From the NCBI GenBank assembly GCA_963774895.1, contig CAVZGN010000004.1, positions 1 to 64,000 on the forward strand: a stretch of 64,000 bases of DNA, read 5' to 3'. The notes beneath the pieces are model-generated. The model did no database searches and had not been told where the DNA came from. It worked only from the letters and a program-made list of their open reading frames with translations. The position numbers and the translations under genes are program-made. This stretch comes from REEB76 sp963774895. GTDB lineage: Bacteria > Pseudomonadota > Gammaproteobacteria > Natronospirales > REEB76. This document shows, piece after piece, positions 1-8,934 of this stretch; position 1 is the stretch's first letter; every line of letters starts with the position of its first letter.

Positions 1-1026
1 ACATCGTATTGCTAGCAACTGGGCCACGAGGTCATCTTCCTGATCGGCGACTTCACCGGGATGATCGGCGACCCGACCGGCAGAACCGAGACCCGCCCGC
101 CGCTGACCCGCGAGCAGCTCGAGCAACGCCGAGACCTACAAGGAACAGGTCTTCAAGATCCTCGACCCGGCAAAGACCGAGGTCGCTTCAACTCCGAGTG
201 GAGCGACCCGCTGGCGCGCGCGGCATGATCCAGCTGGCCGCCAAGTACACCGTGGCGCGCATGCTGGAGCGCGACGACTTCCACAAGCGCTACAGCCAGC
301 AGCGCCGATCACCATGCACGAGTTCCTCTACCCGCTGATGCAGGGCTACGACTCGGTGGCGCTGAAGAGCGACCTGGAACTGGGCGGCACCGACCAGAAG
401 TTCAACCTGCTGATGGGCCGCGAACTGCAGCGCGAGTGCGGCCAGGAGCCGCAGTGCATCCTGACCATGCCGCTTCTCGAAGGGCTGGACGGCGTCGACA
501 AGATGTCCAAGAGCTGGGCAACTACATCGGCATCACCGAGCCGGCCGACGAGATGTTCGCCAAGGTGATGTCGATCACCGACGACCTGATGTTGCGCTAT
601 TACGAGCTGCTCTCCGACATGCCGCTGGCCGAACTGGACAGGCTGAAGGCCGGGCTGAAGGACCATTCCCTCCACCCCATGGCGGCCAAGAAGGCCTTGG
701 GCCGCGAGATCGTCTCCCGTTTCCACGGCCCGGGGCCGGCGAGGCGGCCGAGGAGAATTTCGTCAAACGCTTCAAGGAGAACGAGATCCCGGACGAGATG
801 CCCCAGGTCAGCTACTCCCTGGCCGACGGCAGCTGTCCTGCTGGCCAGGGCCATGACCGAGGCCGGGCTGACCAAGTCCAACGGCGAGGGGCGGCGCTCC
901 ATCGACCAGGGGGGGGTCAAACTGAACGGCGAGAAGGTCAGCGACACCAACCTGGAGCTGGCCGCCGCCGGCGAGTACATCGTCCAGATCGGCAAGCGCA
1001 GGTTTGCCAGGATCGTGGTGAACTGA
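1..1026 (+). pseudogene. tyrS: Tyrosyl-tRNA synthetase, 5'-truncated and frameshifted
   Basis: Charges tRNA-Tyr with tyrosine in the cytoplasm. The coding frame is recognisable from base 19 (LGHEVIFLIGDFTGMIGDPTG) but jumps between all three frames. Seen in order: the GDPTGR loop, AAKYTVARMLERDDFHKRYS, HEFLYPLMQGYDSVALK, ELGGTDQKFNLLMGRELQR, the KMSKS signature near 500-515, ITEPADEMFAKVMSI and a C-terminal S4-like RNA-binding domain ending IVQIGKRRFARIVVN. At least five single-base indels are needed to read it, several of them a lost base in a short GC run (KMSKS then LGNY is missing one C). The N-terminal HIGH region lies outside the window. This pattern fits uncorrected sequencing error better than natural decay, because protein similarity is otherwise perfect. 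The ABC-F gene starts 5 bases downstream. Confidence 0.9.
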
Positions 1027-1030
1027 TTAG

Positions 1031-2666
1031 ATGATCCACCTGTCCAACATCACCCGCCAGCATGGCAGCAAGTCCTCTTCCGCGATGCCGGCTTCCAGAT
1101 CCTCCCCGGCATCCAGGACCGGGCTGGTCGGCCCCAACGGCGCGGGGAAGACCACCATCTTCCGCATCATCACCGGGGAGGAGGAACCCGACGGCGGCGA
1201 GATTACCTGTGCCAAGCGGACCACCATCGGCTATTTTTCCCAGGATGTGGGCGACATGTCCGGGCGTTCGGCCCTGGAAGAGGTCATGGCCGGCTCGGCC
1301 GCCACCATGCGACTGGCGGAAGAACTGCAGAAGATGGAAGCCAGCCATGTGCGACCCGATGGATGATGATGCCATGGCGGCCCTGCTGGAGCGCTACGGC
1401 GATTGCCCAGGAGGAGTTCGAGCACCGCGGCGGCTACGATCTGGATACCCGTGCCCAGACCGTACTGACCGGCCTGGGCATCGGCCCGGACCGCTACAAT
1501 CAGCCGGTGGAGTCCTTCAGCGGCGGCTGGAAGATGCGCATCGCCCTGGCCAAGATCCTGACCCTCAATCCCGACGTGCTGCTGCTGGACGAGCCGACCA
1601 ACCACCTGGACGTGGAGTCGATCATCTGGCTGGAGGAGTGGCTGGCCAATGACTTCGACGGGGCGCTGCTGATGACCAGCCACGACCGGGACTTCATGAA
1701 CCGCATCGTGACCCGCATCATCGAGGTGGCCAACAGGACCATCACCACCTACAGCGGCAACTACGACTTCTACGAGCGGGAGCGGGACATCCGGCGCGAG
1801 CAGCTGCTGGCCAGCCACAAGCGCCAGCAGGAGATGCTGGCCAAGGAGGAGGAGTTCATCGCCCGCTTTGCCGCCCGCGCCTCCCATGCGGCCCAGGTGC
1901 AGTCGCGGGTGAAGAAGATCGACAAGATCGAGCGGATCGAGATCCCGCCCGAGGAGCGGACCGTCAGGTTCGAGTTTCACCGAACCGCCGCGCAGCGGCG
2001 ATGACGTGGTGGTCATGGAGAATCTGGGCAAGGTCTGGGAAACTCCTGACGGACGGCGAACATCCGGTTTTCAGCGGGGTCTCCGGCGTGATCCGCCGCC
2101 AGGAACAAGATCGCCGTGGTGGGGGTCAACGGCGCCGGCAAATCAACCTTCCTCAAGGTCCTTGCCGGCCAGACCGAGCCGACGACCGGCAGCTGTCAAT
2201 CTGGGCGCCAATGTGGAGCTGGGCTACTTCAGCCAGCACGCCATGGAGGTGCTCGATCCGAGGAAGACCGTCTTCGAGACCATGCAGGATGCCATGCCGC
2301 TGGCCAACATCGGCGTGATCCGCAACCTGCTGCGGCGCCTTTCTCTTTCCGGGCGACGCCGTGGACAAGCGGATCGAAAATCTCTCCGGCGGCGAGAAGA
2401 GCCGCGTAGTGCTGGCGACGATCCTGGCCCGGCCGGTCAACTTCCTGGTGCTGGACGAGCCGACCAACCATCTGGACATCCGTTCCCGCGAGATCCTGCT
2501 GGACGCCCTGAAGGAATTCTCCGGCACCGTGGTGCTCGTCAGCCACGACCGCCACTTCCTGCGCCTGCTGGTGGACCGGGTCTTCGAGATCGACCATGGC
2601 GAGATGCGGACCTACGAAGGGAATTACGACTACTACCTGTCCAAGGTCAATGAGCGCCATTGTTGA
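1031..2666 (+). pseudogene. ABC-F family ATPase (Uup/YheS/EttA type), frameshifted
   Basis: Soluble tandem ABC ATPase of the ABC-F class; members act on the ribosome (translation factors or antibiotic protection) rather than in transport. Two nucleotide-binding domains are visible: Walker A GPNGAGKTT, signature FSGGWKMR and Walker B LLLDEPTNHLDVES in the first; GVNGAGKST, LSGGEKSR and LVLDEPTNHLDIRS in the second. Switch histidines follow in MTSHDRDF and LVSHDRHF. The linker with RFAARASHAAQVQSRVKK between the domains is typical of the family. Frame changes occur near 1075, 1360-1410, 1970, 2100-2200 and 2340, so no full-length protein can be made as written. It lies directly after tyrS with the same kind of errors. 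The exact ABC-F subtype cannot be fixed by eye. Confidence 0.88.
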
Positions 2667-2713
2667 TGGATGACTCAGATAAACATATTCTGCTATACAC
2701 GGTATTTAATTGA

Positions 2714-2744
2714 TTGACATTCCCAAAGCTCGGGCTGTTATAAT
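2714..2744 (+). promoter_or_regulatory. Probable sigma-70 promoter of the cold-shock gene
   Basis: A TTGACA box (2714-2719) and a TATAAT box (2739-2744) stand upstream of the csp gene, with 19 bases between them, slightly long for sigma-70. The region is AT-rich compared with the preceding genes. It leaves a leader of about 55 bases before the start codon, with an AGGAG ribosome site at 2791-2795. Confidence 0.55.
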
Positions 2745-2806
2745 AATAAACATCCGCGGATTTCCACGGAACAATTAAACGAGCAGCATCAGGAGAAAGT
2801 AAGCAC

Positions 2807-3007
2807 ATGGTAAACGGAACAGTAAAATGGTTTAATGACAGCAAGGGGTTTGGTTTTCTTGAGCAGGAAAATGGCGAGGATGTATTCTGCCATTTCTCCG
2901 CAATCGCAGGCGACGGTTTCAAATCCCTTGCTGAAGGCGATAGCGTAACGTTTGAAGTGGTCAAGGGTCCGAAAGGGCTTCAGGCCGCGAACGTAACAAG
3001 AGTTTAA
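2807..3007 (+). CDS. Cold-shock domain protein (CspA family)
   Basis: A 66-residue single cold-shock domain, the full normal length. It binds single-stranded RNA and DNA and acts as an RNA chaperone. RNP1 (KGFGFL) and RNP2 (VFCHFSAI) are both present, as is the N-terminal GTVKWFNDSKGF strand. The gene has its own promoter-like boxes, an AGGAG ribosome site and a strong terminator, so it is monocistronic. It is the only intact gene in the first 4.4 kb; being short, it may simply have escaped the indels affecting its neighbours. The sequence is close to csp proteins of both proteobacterial and desulfuromonad lineages, so it does not fix the taxonomy. Confidence 0.95.
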   Translation: MVNGTVKWFNDSKGFGFLEQENGEDVFCHFSAIAGDGFKSLAEGDSVTFEVVKGPKGLQAANVTRV

Positions 3008-3023
3008 GTACACTCGTTGGTAC

Positions 3024-3056
3024 AAAAAGGCCCCGGAGAAATCCGGGGCCTTTTTT
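3024..3056 (+). terminator. Rho-independent terminator after csp
   Basis: A GC-rich perfect hairpin (AGGCCCCGG, loop AGAAAT, CCGGGGCCT) followed by a run of T residues, 17 bases after the csp stop codon. Confidence 0.92.
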
Positions 3057-3102
3057 CGTTGGTAAATCGTACGCACGGGAGATCCGGCAATCGGAGAGAG
3101 CT

Positions 3103-3644
3103 ATGACGAATCTCATATCTGCAGAAGGCTTTAAAAAAATTGAGGATGAATATCACTATCTCTGGCGGGTGGAGCGTCCCAAGGTTTGCCAGGGGGTTTC
3201 CGATGCTGCCGCAGAAGGGGATCGTTCCGAGAACGCTGAATATATCTACGGCAAGAAAAGCGCTTGCGGGAGATTGATCACAAGTTGAAACACCTGGACC
3301 GCCGGCTCAGAGTTTGCTCAAGGTAGCCTACCCGCCCGCTAACCCGGACGGCGTATCCTTCGGCTGCTGGGTCTGCTACGAGAAGGAAGTGGGGAGGACG
3401 CTGCTACCAGCTGGTCGGTCCGGACGAGATCGATGTTGCTCAGGGAAAGATAAGCATCGATTCTCCGGTCGGTCAGGCATTGCTAAACAAGAAACTCGAT
3501 GATGAGGTGGTCATCCGTCGCCCCAATGGCGAACTGACCGTCTATATTACCGCTATCAGCTCCGCCGAGGCCGGAATGTCAGATCGTAGACGTTCACCGT
3601 TCGCCGGGATGCGTAGAGCAGGTCCTCGGGTAGTTTGGTGGTAA
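3103..3644 (+). pseudogene. greB: Transcription elongation factor GreB, frameshifted
   Basis: GreB enters the RNA polymerase secondary channel and stimulates cleavage of backtracked transcripts. The N-terminal coiled coil is recognisable (ISAEGFKKIEDEYHYLW, then EGDRSENAEYIYGKK, which carries the conserved acidic tip), followed in other frames by ANPDGVSFGCWV and YQLVGPDEIDVAQGKISIDSPVGQALLNKKLDDEVV of the FKBP-like C-terminal domain. Frame changes occur near 3258, 3310 and 3390-3400. The last frame runs to a TAA at 3644, but family similarity ends near 3565, so the true stop was probably lost too. The 3' end overlaps tail-to-tail with the DHH phosphoesterase on the other strand. An ATG with a GGAGAG ribosome site sets the start. 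Confidence 0.87.
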
Positions 3645-4409
3645 AACCGGCAGCGTTGCGATGACCGCCACCGCCGAAGCGCGATGCAATTTCGGCAACA
3701 TCGACAGTGCCTTATTGCCGAGCGCAGTGACCATTTGCGCAGGGTACCCTGGTCATGGTACCCGGCCGCAAAGGGAAATCCGGCGGCTAGCTCCCCGACC
3801 AGGTCACTCATGATCTCTTCATAGCAATTTACCACCGGAACCTGGTAGCCGGCAATGCTGGTCATGACCGCTTTTCCCGGAGCAGGTCAATCATGCGTCG
3901 GCGGTAGCGGTTGATGGCTCTACCCTCATTCACCAGATGCTCCAACGCCCGATCGTTGCGGCAGAAATTTTCCAAGTTGGCAAAGTCGAAGGGACGCGAC
4001 ATGAGTGCTGCATAGACGTCATTGGTTGATTCCAGCTCGAATCGCCACAAGTCGCGATCCTGGATATACAGAAACAGCTGGGGCGGAGGGGTATCGTGGA
4101 AATGTTCCCACACAACCGCGCCAGATTTGTTCATGTCGAAGATAACCCGCAGATTGTTGTGCTCATGTTCCAGCCCTGTCAGATCCTGTTCGGCGGAGGT
4201 ATGATGATCGATTACCAGGACTGACCGCGCCTTGCGGCACATCTCCTTCAGCACCGGCCGGCGGTAGGAGAAGTCGACGAGATACACGACGCGACCGGTC
4301 ACATCCGGCGGTGGCTGACCATGAACACCGGCAAAAAAATCGCAAGCAGATTCAGCGCCTTGCCGTAATTTGCAGTGGATCGCATAGGCTGCCGCAAAAC
4401 CGTCGGGAT
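3556..4409 (-). pseudogene. DHH/DHHA1 phosphoesterase (NrnB-like), N-truncated and frameshifted
   Basis: DHH-superfamily hydrolases cleave nano-RNA or cyclic dinucleotide products using two metal ions. Visible are HPDGFAAAYAI at the start of the fragment (the usual first metal-binding loop), VVYLVDFSYRRP, the DHH signature VLVIDHHTSAEQ, IQDRDLWRFEL, and the DHHA1 motif FGGGGHRNAAGF near the end. Frame changes lie near 3865 and 3720. The natural start codon is missing: the fragment is joined in frame to gatB at about 4409. The stop (TGA) lies at 3556-3558. This organisation, a DHH gene convergent with greB, belongs with the left-hand foreign block rather than with gatB. Confidence 0.8.
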
Positions 4410-5715
4410 GCTGCGGGTTGGTCGACACGACCTCATCGATGATCCTCTCGATGGTCGCACTGTCGGTGATCTGCTTCAGGCCTTGCTTTTCGATGACGGT
4501 GTCAGCTTCACCCTCGCCGGCCCACATGGCCAGAAACACTTCCTTCGCCAGCTTGCCGGAGATGGTATTGTCCAAGATGCGCCTCAGTAGACCCGCCAGC
4601 ATCACGGCAGTCACCGGACTTTGGGTCACATCCTTGCTGTCCTGGTTTAGCGACGCTGACAGTTCGCCCATCACCCAGTTGGCGCACAGCTTGGCTTCAC
4701 CTCCGACAGCCTTCACCACCGACTCATAGAAGTCCGCCAGTTCCCGGCTGGCGGTCAATAATGCGGCGTCATACACCGAAAGGCCATAGTCGTGCATGAA
4801 CCGCCGCTGCTTTTCATCGGGCAGCTCCGGCAGGGTCTTGCGCACTTCTTCGATAAAAGCTGCCGCGATCTCCAGTGGCAGCAGGTCCGGATCCGGGAAA
4901 TACCTGTAGTCGTTGGCTTCCTCCTTGCTGCGCATGGAGCGGGTCTGGTTCTTCTTGGAATCGTACAGGCGCGTCTCCTGCATGACTTTGCCGCCGCCCT
5001 CGATGATCTCGATCTGCCGCTGTACCTCATAGAGGATGGCTTTCTCCACGAAATGGAACGAGTTGATGTTTTTGAGTTCCGCGCGGGTGCCAAACTTCTG
5101 TTCGCCCTTGCGGCGCACCGAGACGTTGGCATCGCAGCGAAACGAGCCTTCCTGCATGTTGCCGTCGCAGATCTCCAGATAACGCACCAGGGAATGGATC
5201 TTCTTCATATAGGCTACGGCTTCCTTGACCGAGCGCATGTCAGGTTCCGAGACGATCTCCAGCAACGGTGTGCCGGCGCGATTTAAGTCGATGCCGCTGA
5301 CGCCACCGCCGCCCTCGTGTAGGGACTTGCCGGCATCTTCCTCCAGATGCGCGCGGGTGATGCCGATGCGCCGGCTGCCGCCATCCTCCAGTTCGATCTC
5401 CATGCTGCCCTGGCTGACCACCGGCAGCTCGTACTGGCTGATCTGGTAACCTTTGGGAAGATCCGGATAGAAGTAGTTCTTGCGGGCAAACACTGAACGC
5501 GGCGCGATGCGGGCGCCGACAGCCAGACCGAACTTGACCGCCATGCGCACCGCTTCCTTGTTCAACACCGGCAACACCCCCGGGTAACCCAGGTCCACCA
5601 GGCAAGCCTGAGTATTGGGCTCGGCTCCAAAAGCCGTGGATGCGCCCGAGAAGATCTTGCTCTTCGTCAGAAGCTGCGCATGTATCTCAAGCCCGATGAC
5701 TGTTTCCCATTCCAT
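3862..5715 (-). CDS. gatB: Asp-tRNA(Asn)/Glu-tRNA(Gln) amidotransferase subunit B, C-terminus replaced by a DHH fragment
   Basis: GatB of the GatCAB complex binds misacylated Glu-tRNA(Gln) or Asp-tRNA(Asn), activates the acyl group with ATP and accepts ammonia from GatA. Residues 1 to about 436 are typical GatB: WETVIGLEIHAQL at the start, ARKNYFYPDLPKGYQISQYE, GTPLLEIVSEPD, GSFRCDANVSVR, GTRAELKNINSF, then the helical and YqeY-like tail up to VVSTNPQ. Family members continue about 40-45 residues further. Here the frame instead enters HPDGFAAAYAI of a DHH phosphoesterase and stops 181 residues later at 617. As written, the tRNA-contacting tail is lost. An assembly chimera is likely, so the true gene is probably intact elsewhere. 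It lies 53 bases after gatA in the gatCAB order. Confidence 0.85.
   Translation of the reverse strand: MEWETVIGLEIHAQLLTKSKIFSGASTAFGAEPNTQACLVDLGYPGVLPVLNKEAVRMAVKFGLAVGARIAPRSVFARKNYFYPDLPKGYQISQYELPVVSQGSMEIELEDGGSRRIGITRAHLEEDAGKSLHEGGGGVSGIDLNRAGTPLLEIVSEPDMRSVKEAVAYMKKIHSLVRYLEICDGNMQEGSFRCDANVSVRRKGEQKFGTRAELKNINSFHFVEKAILYEVQRQIEIIEGGGKVMQETRLYDSKKNQTRSMRSKEEANDYRYFPDPDLLPLEIAAAFIEEVRKTLPELPDEKQRRFMHDYGLSVYDAALLTASRELADFYESVVKAVGGEAKLCANWVMGELSASLNQDSKDVTQSPVTAVMLAGLLRRILDNTISGKLAKEVFLAMWAGEGEADTVIEKQGLKQITDSATIERIIDEVVSTNPQHPDGFAAAYAIHCKLRQGAESACDFFAGVHGQPPPDVTGRVVYLVDFSYRRPVLKEMCRKARSVLVIDHHTSAEQDLTGLEHEHNNLRVIFDMNKSGAVVWEHFHDTPPPQLFLYIQDRDLWRFELESTNDVYAALMSRPFDFANLENFCRNDRALEHLVNEGRAINRYRRRMIDLLREKRS
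4400..4420. other. Probable chimeric junction between two unrelated sequences
   Basis: On the minus strand the GatB sequence ends at NPQ and the DHH sequence begins at HPDG without any stop or linker. Everything left of here is indel-ridden; genes to the right are clean apart from one case near 49.2 kb. No repeat, integrase or attachment site is seen at the join. Confidence 0.7.
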
Positions 5716-5768
5716 ATATCGATCGCTCTATGTCGTAACTAGATGCCGGTCTCCACGCCTATCACCTG

Positions 5769-7223
5769 TCATTCAAATCCTTCCGGTACCTGTGTATGCC
5801 AATCGGTCTCGCGCTGATAGTGGTGCGCCACCGACAACAGCCGGGACTCGTCGAAATAATTGCCGATGATCTGCAGACCCACCGGCAGCTTGTCCACGAA
5901 ACCCATGGGGATGGAGATGCCCGGCAGACCGGCAAGATTCACGCCGTTGGCATAGATATCGTTCAGGTACATGGTGATGGGATCTTCGGTCTTCTCGCCG
6001 AGACCGAACGCCGCTGTAGGGGTAGCGGGTCCCATGATGACATCCACGTTCTTGAAGGCTTCGAGGAAATCCTGACGGATGAGCGTGCGGGTCTTCTGGG
6101 CCTTGAGGTAATAGGCGTCGTAATAACCAGCCGACAGCACATAGGTGCCGGTCATGATGCGGCGCTTCACTTCCGCGCCGAATCCTTCGCCACGCGAACG
6201 GGTGTACAGATCCAGCAGATCGACCGGGCTATCGCAGCGGTGCCCGAAGCGCACGCCATCGAAGCGTGACAGGTTGGAGGAGCATTCAGCGGGTGCCACT
6301 ACATAATAGGTAGGTACCGACAGCCAGAAATTCGGCAGACTGATGTCGTGTACTTCGGCGCCCAGCTTTTTATACAGAGTGAGAGCTGCATGCACAGCTG
6401 CGCCCACGCGCCCGTCCAATCCCTTGTCAAAGAATTCCTTGGGCAGGCCGATGCGCAGACCCTTGATGGGCCGCTGCAGTTCACCTGTGTAATCCGGCAC
6501 CGGCCGGTCCACACTGGTGGAATCACGCGGATCAAATCCTGCCATCACCCCCAACAGCAGGGCCGCATCTTCGGCGCTGCAGGTGATCACGCCAGCCTGA
6601 TCCAGGCTGGAGGCAAAAGCGATCATGCCGTAGCGCGATACCCGGCCATAGGTGGGTTTGATGCCGGTCAGTCCGGTGAGTGCGGCCGGCTGGCGGATGG
6701 AACCGCCGGTGTCGGTGCCGGTGGCTGCCGGTGCCAGCCTTGCGGCCACCGCCGCTGCCGAGCCTCCGGAGGATCCTCCGGGAACGCGCTTCAGGTCCCA
6801 GGGATTTTTCACCGGGCCGTAAAAACTGGTTTCATTGGAGGAACCCATGGCGAATTCGTCCATGTTGGTTTTCCCCAGCATCACCATGCCGGCCGACTTC
6901 AAGCGTTCCACCACGGTTGCGTCGTAAGGTGATACAAAGTTGTCCAGCATTTTCGAGCCGCAACTGGTTTTCACACCGGCGGTGCAGAAAATATCCTTGT
7001 GGGCCAGCGGCACGCCGGTGAGCGAATCGCCGTCGCCACGCTGGATGCGAGCATCCGCGGCGCGCGCTCCTGCCAGCGCTGCTTTCTCCAGCACCGTGAT
7101 GAAGGCATTCAACTGTGGGTTGAAGTGTGCGATGCGCGCCAGATAGCTGCGGGTCAGCTCCTCGCTGGAAATTTTGCGCGCTTTCAACTCACGCGCCAGT
7201 TCTGCCAGTGTCTTGGTGTGCAT
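5769..7223 (-). CDS. gatA: Asp-tRNA(Asn)/Glu-tRNA(Gln) amidotransferase subunit A
   Basis: Glutaminase subunit of GatCAB: hydrolyses glutamine and channels ammonia to GatB. The protein has 484 residues from the ATG at 7223 (MHTKTLAELARELK), matching the usual length. A start 17 codons upstream is open but adds residues that align with nothing. The amidase signature is complete: catalytic lysine in GVPLAHKDIF, the glycine- and serine-rich stretch GGSSGGSAAAVAA, and TGTDTGGSIRQPA carrying the cis-serine and nucleophilic serine. The gene follows gatC by about 60 bases and precedes gatB by 53. Presence of gatCAB implies that at least one of Gln-tRNA or Asn-tRNA is made by transamidation in this organism. 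Confidence 0.97.
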   Translation of the reverse strand: MHTKTLAELARELKARKISSEELTRSYLARIAHFNPQLNAFITVLEKAALAGARAADARIQRGDGDSLTGVPLAHKDIFCTAGVKTSCGSKMLDNFVSPYDATVVERLKSAGMVMLGKTNMDEFAMGSSNETSFYGPVKNPWDLKRVPGGSSGGSAAAVAARLAPAATGTDTGGSIRQPAALTGLTGIKPTYGRVSRYGMIAFASSLDQAGVITCSAEDAALLLGVMAGFDPRDSTSVDRPVPDYTGELQRPIKGLRIGLPKEFFDKGLDGRVGAAVHAALTLYKKLGAEVHDISLPNFWLSVPTYYVVAPAECSSNLSRFDGVRFGHRCDSPVDLLDLYTRSRGEGFGAEVKRRIMTGTYVLSAGYYDAYYLKAQKTRTLIRQDFLEAFKNVDVIMGPATPTAAFGLGEKTEDPITMYLNDIYANGVNLAGLPGISIPMGFVDKLPVGLQIIGNYFDESRLLSVAHHYQRETDWHTQVPEGFE

Positions 7224-7283
7224 AGTCATACTGTGAGATACGCTGATGAAAGGCGGCATACGGGCCGCTTCCACCCTGCGAAA

Positions 7284-7571
7284 TTACTCGATCACCTTGG
7301 GTACGATGTATAACCCGGCTTCCGCCTGTGGGGCATTTTTCTGGAACAGCTCGCGTTGATTGGTTTCGGTCACCGTATCGTCCCGCAATCGCTGGCTCAT
7401 ATCGAGTGGATGCGCCATAGGCACCACGTTGGTAGTATCAGCTCTTTCCAGTTGTGCCACGAAATCCAGGATGCGCGACAGGTTATCCGCGTATCGTGGT
7501 ATATCGTCTTTGCTGATAGCCAAGCGCGCCAGATGCGCGATGCTTCTAACCTCGTCCGGGGTAAGCGGCAT
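7284..7571 (-). CDS. gatC: Asp-tRNA(Asn)/Glu-tRNA(Gln) amidotransferase subunit C
   Basis: Small subunit that wraps around and stabilises the GatA-GatB interface. From the ATG at 7571 (MPLTPDEVRSIAHLARL) it has 95 residues, the standard length. An in-frame ATG four codons upstream is possible but not needed. The conserved core VRSIAHLARLAI, the central NLSRILDFVAQLERADT and the C-terminal LRDDTVTETNQRE with VPKVIE are all present. First gene of gatCAB on the minus strand, divergent from mreB across a gap of about 157 bases. Confidence 0.95.
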   Translation of the reverse strand: MPLTPDEVRSIAHLARLAISKDDIPRYADNLSRILDFVAQLERADTTNVVPMAHPLDMSQRLRDDTVTETNQRELFQKNAPQAEAGLYIVPKVIE

Positions 7572-7647
7572 GCTCGGCTCCACTGTATCAATCGACTGAA
7601 TTACCGGGAAAAGCCCCGGATTTCAGTGAATTATCTCACAAACCGGC

Positions 7648-7676
7648 TTGCCGCCGCTGCTCGCCATTGTTACAGT
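7648..7676 (+). promoter_or_regulatory. Possible promoter of the mreB operon
   Basis: In the gatC-mreB divergent gap, TTGCCG (7648-7653) and TACAGT (7671-7676) are separated by 17 bases and lie about 50 bases upstream of mreB. The match to sigma-70 boxes is only moderate. No comparably clear box was seen for gatC. Confidence 0.3.
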
Positions 7677-7728
7677 AGTGCGCCCACAAACTTCCCGATA
7701 CCGGGCCCTAATTTCAAGCTAAAAAATC

Positions 7729-8772
7729 ATGTTCAAGAGCCTGCGCGGATTTTTCTCCACGGACTTATCCATAGACCTCGGCACCGCCAACACGCTTATC
7801 TACATGCGTGGCAAGGGCGTGATCCTCAATGAACCCTCGGTGGTCGCCATCCGTGAGGAGCCCGGCCGTGGCAACAAGGTGATCGAGGCTTACGGTGCTG
7901 ACGCCAAACGCATGCTGGGCCGCACCCCCGGCAACATCGTCGCCATCCGCCCCATGAAGGACGGCGTGATCGCCGATTTCACCGTCACCGAACAGATGCT
8001 CAAGCATTTCATCAAAAAGGCTCACGGCAACCGTTACTTCCGGCCCACGCCACGGGTGCTGGTGTGCGTGCCCTACGGCGCCACCCAGGTGGAACGCCGT
8101 GCCATCCGCGAGTCGGCAGCCGGAGCCGGCGCCCGCAAGGTTTATCTCATCGAGGAACCCATGGCGGCCGCCATCGGTGCGGGTTTACCGGTACATGAAG
8201 CCATGGGTTCCATGGTGCTGGATGTCGGCGGCGGTACCTCAGAGGTGGCGATCATTTCGCTCAACGGTATCGTATATGCGGCTTCGGTGCGCATCGGTGG
8301 TGACAAGTTCGATGAAGCTATTATCAGTTATATACGTAGAAATTATGGAACACTCATCGGCGAGGCCACCGCCGAACGTATCAAGATCGAGATCGGTGCC
8401 GCCTATCCAGGCAAGGAATTGCGCGAACTGGAAGTAAAAGGCAGGAATCTGTCGGAAGGCGTGCCGCGCAGTTTCGTGCTCAACAGCAATGAAATCCTCG
8501 AAGCCCTGCAGGAACCCCTGGCCGGAATCGTCGGGGCGGTCAAGGCCGCCTTGGAACAGACACCTCCAGAGCTCGGCTCGGACGTGGCCACCAATGGCAT
8601 GGTGCTCACGGGTGGTGGTTCGCTACTGCGGGATATCGACCGCCTGCTGAGAGAAGAGACCGGATTGCCGGTGATACTCGCCGATGATCCACTCACCTGC
8701 GTGGCCCGCGGCGGCGGCAAGGTACTGGAATTGATTGATGAATATGGTCCCGAAACTTTCGCCGTCGAATGA
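7729..8772 (+). CDS. mreB: Rod shape-determining protein MreB
   Basis: Bacterial actin that forms membrane-associated filaments and positions the elongation machinery for lateral wall synthesis. It has 347 residues, the usual length. Visible are the phosphate-1 loop SIDLGTANTLIYMRGKG, VPYGATQVERRAIRESA, the phosphate-2 motif LDVGGGTSEVAIISL, the connecting ERIKIEIGAAYP and the adenosine motif MVLTGGGSLLRDIDRLL. The N-terminal MFKSLRGFF is the amphipathic membrane-binding helix typical of gammaproteobacteria. It is the first gene of a plus-strand run through lipA (mreBCD, mrdA, rodA, mltB, rlpA, dacA, dat, ybeD, lipB, lipA). A gap of 162 bases to mreC contains no clear gene, so mreB may also be transcribed alone. 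Confidence 0.98.
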   Translation: MFKSLRGFFSTDLSIDLGTANTLIYMRGKGVILNEPSVVAIREEPGRGNKVIEAYGADAKRMLGRTPGNIVAIRPMKDGVIADFTVTEQMLKHFIKKAHGNRYFRPTPRVLVCVPYGATQVERRAIRESAAGAGARKVYLIEEPMAAAIGAGLPVHEAMGSMVLDVGGGTSEVAIISLNGIVYAASVRIGGDKFDEAIISYIRRNYGTLIGEATAERIKIEIGAAYPGKELRELEVKGRNLSEGVPRSFVLNSNEILEALQEPLAGIVGAVKAALEQTPPELGSDVATNGMVLTGGGSLLRDIDRLLREETGLPVILADDPLTCVARGGGKVLELIDEYGPETFAVE

Positions 8773-8934
8773 CGGAACCTGTAGTGCATCCGGAATCGTC
8801 TCGAAGGCTAATTGTTTCACTGTAAGGATCCTGTTCTATCGTGCTGGATGTTGAATACAGAGGCTTGTTTGCAAGCGTTATTGATTCTGAAAAACTCTCA
8901 TCCAACCGCCCAGCACTACACGGGCTGAATCCCT

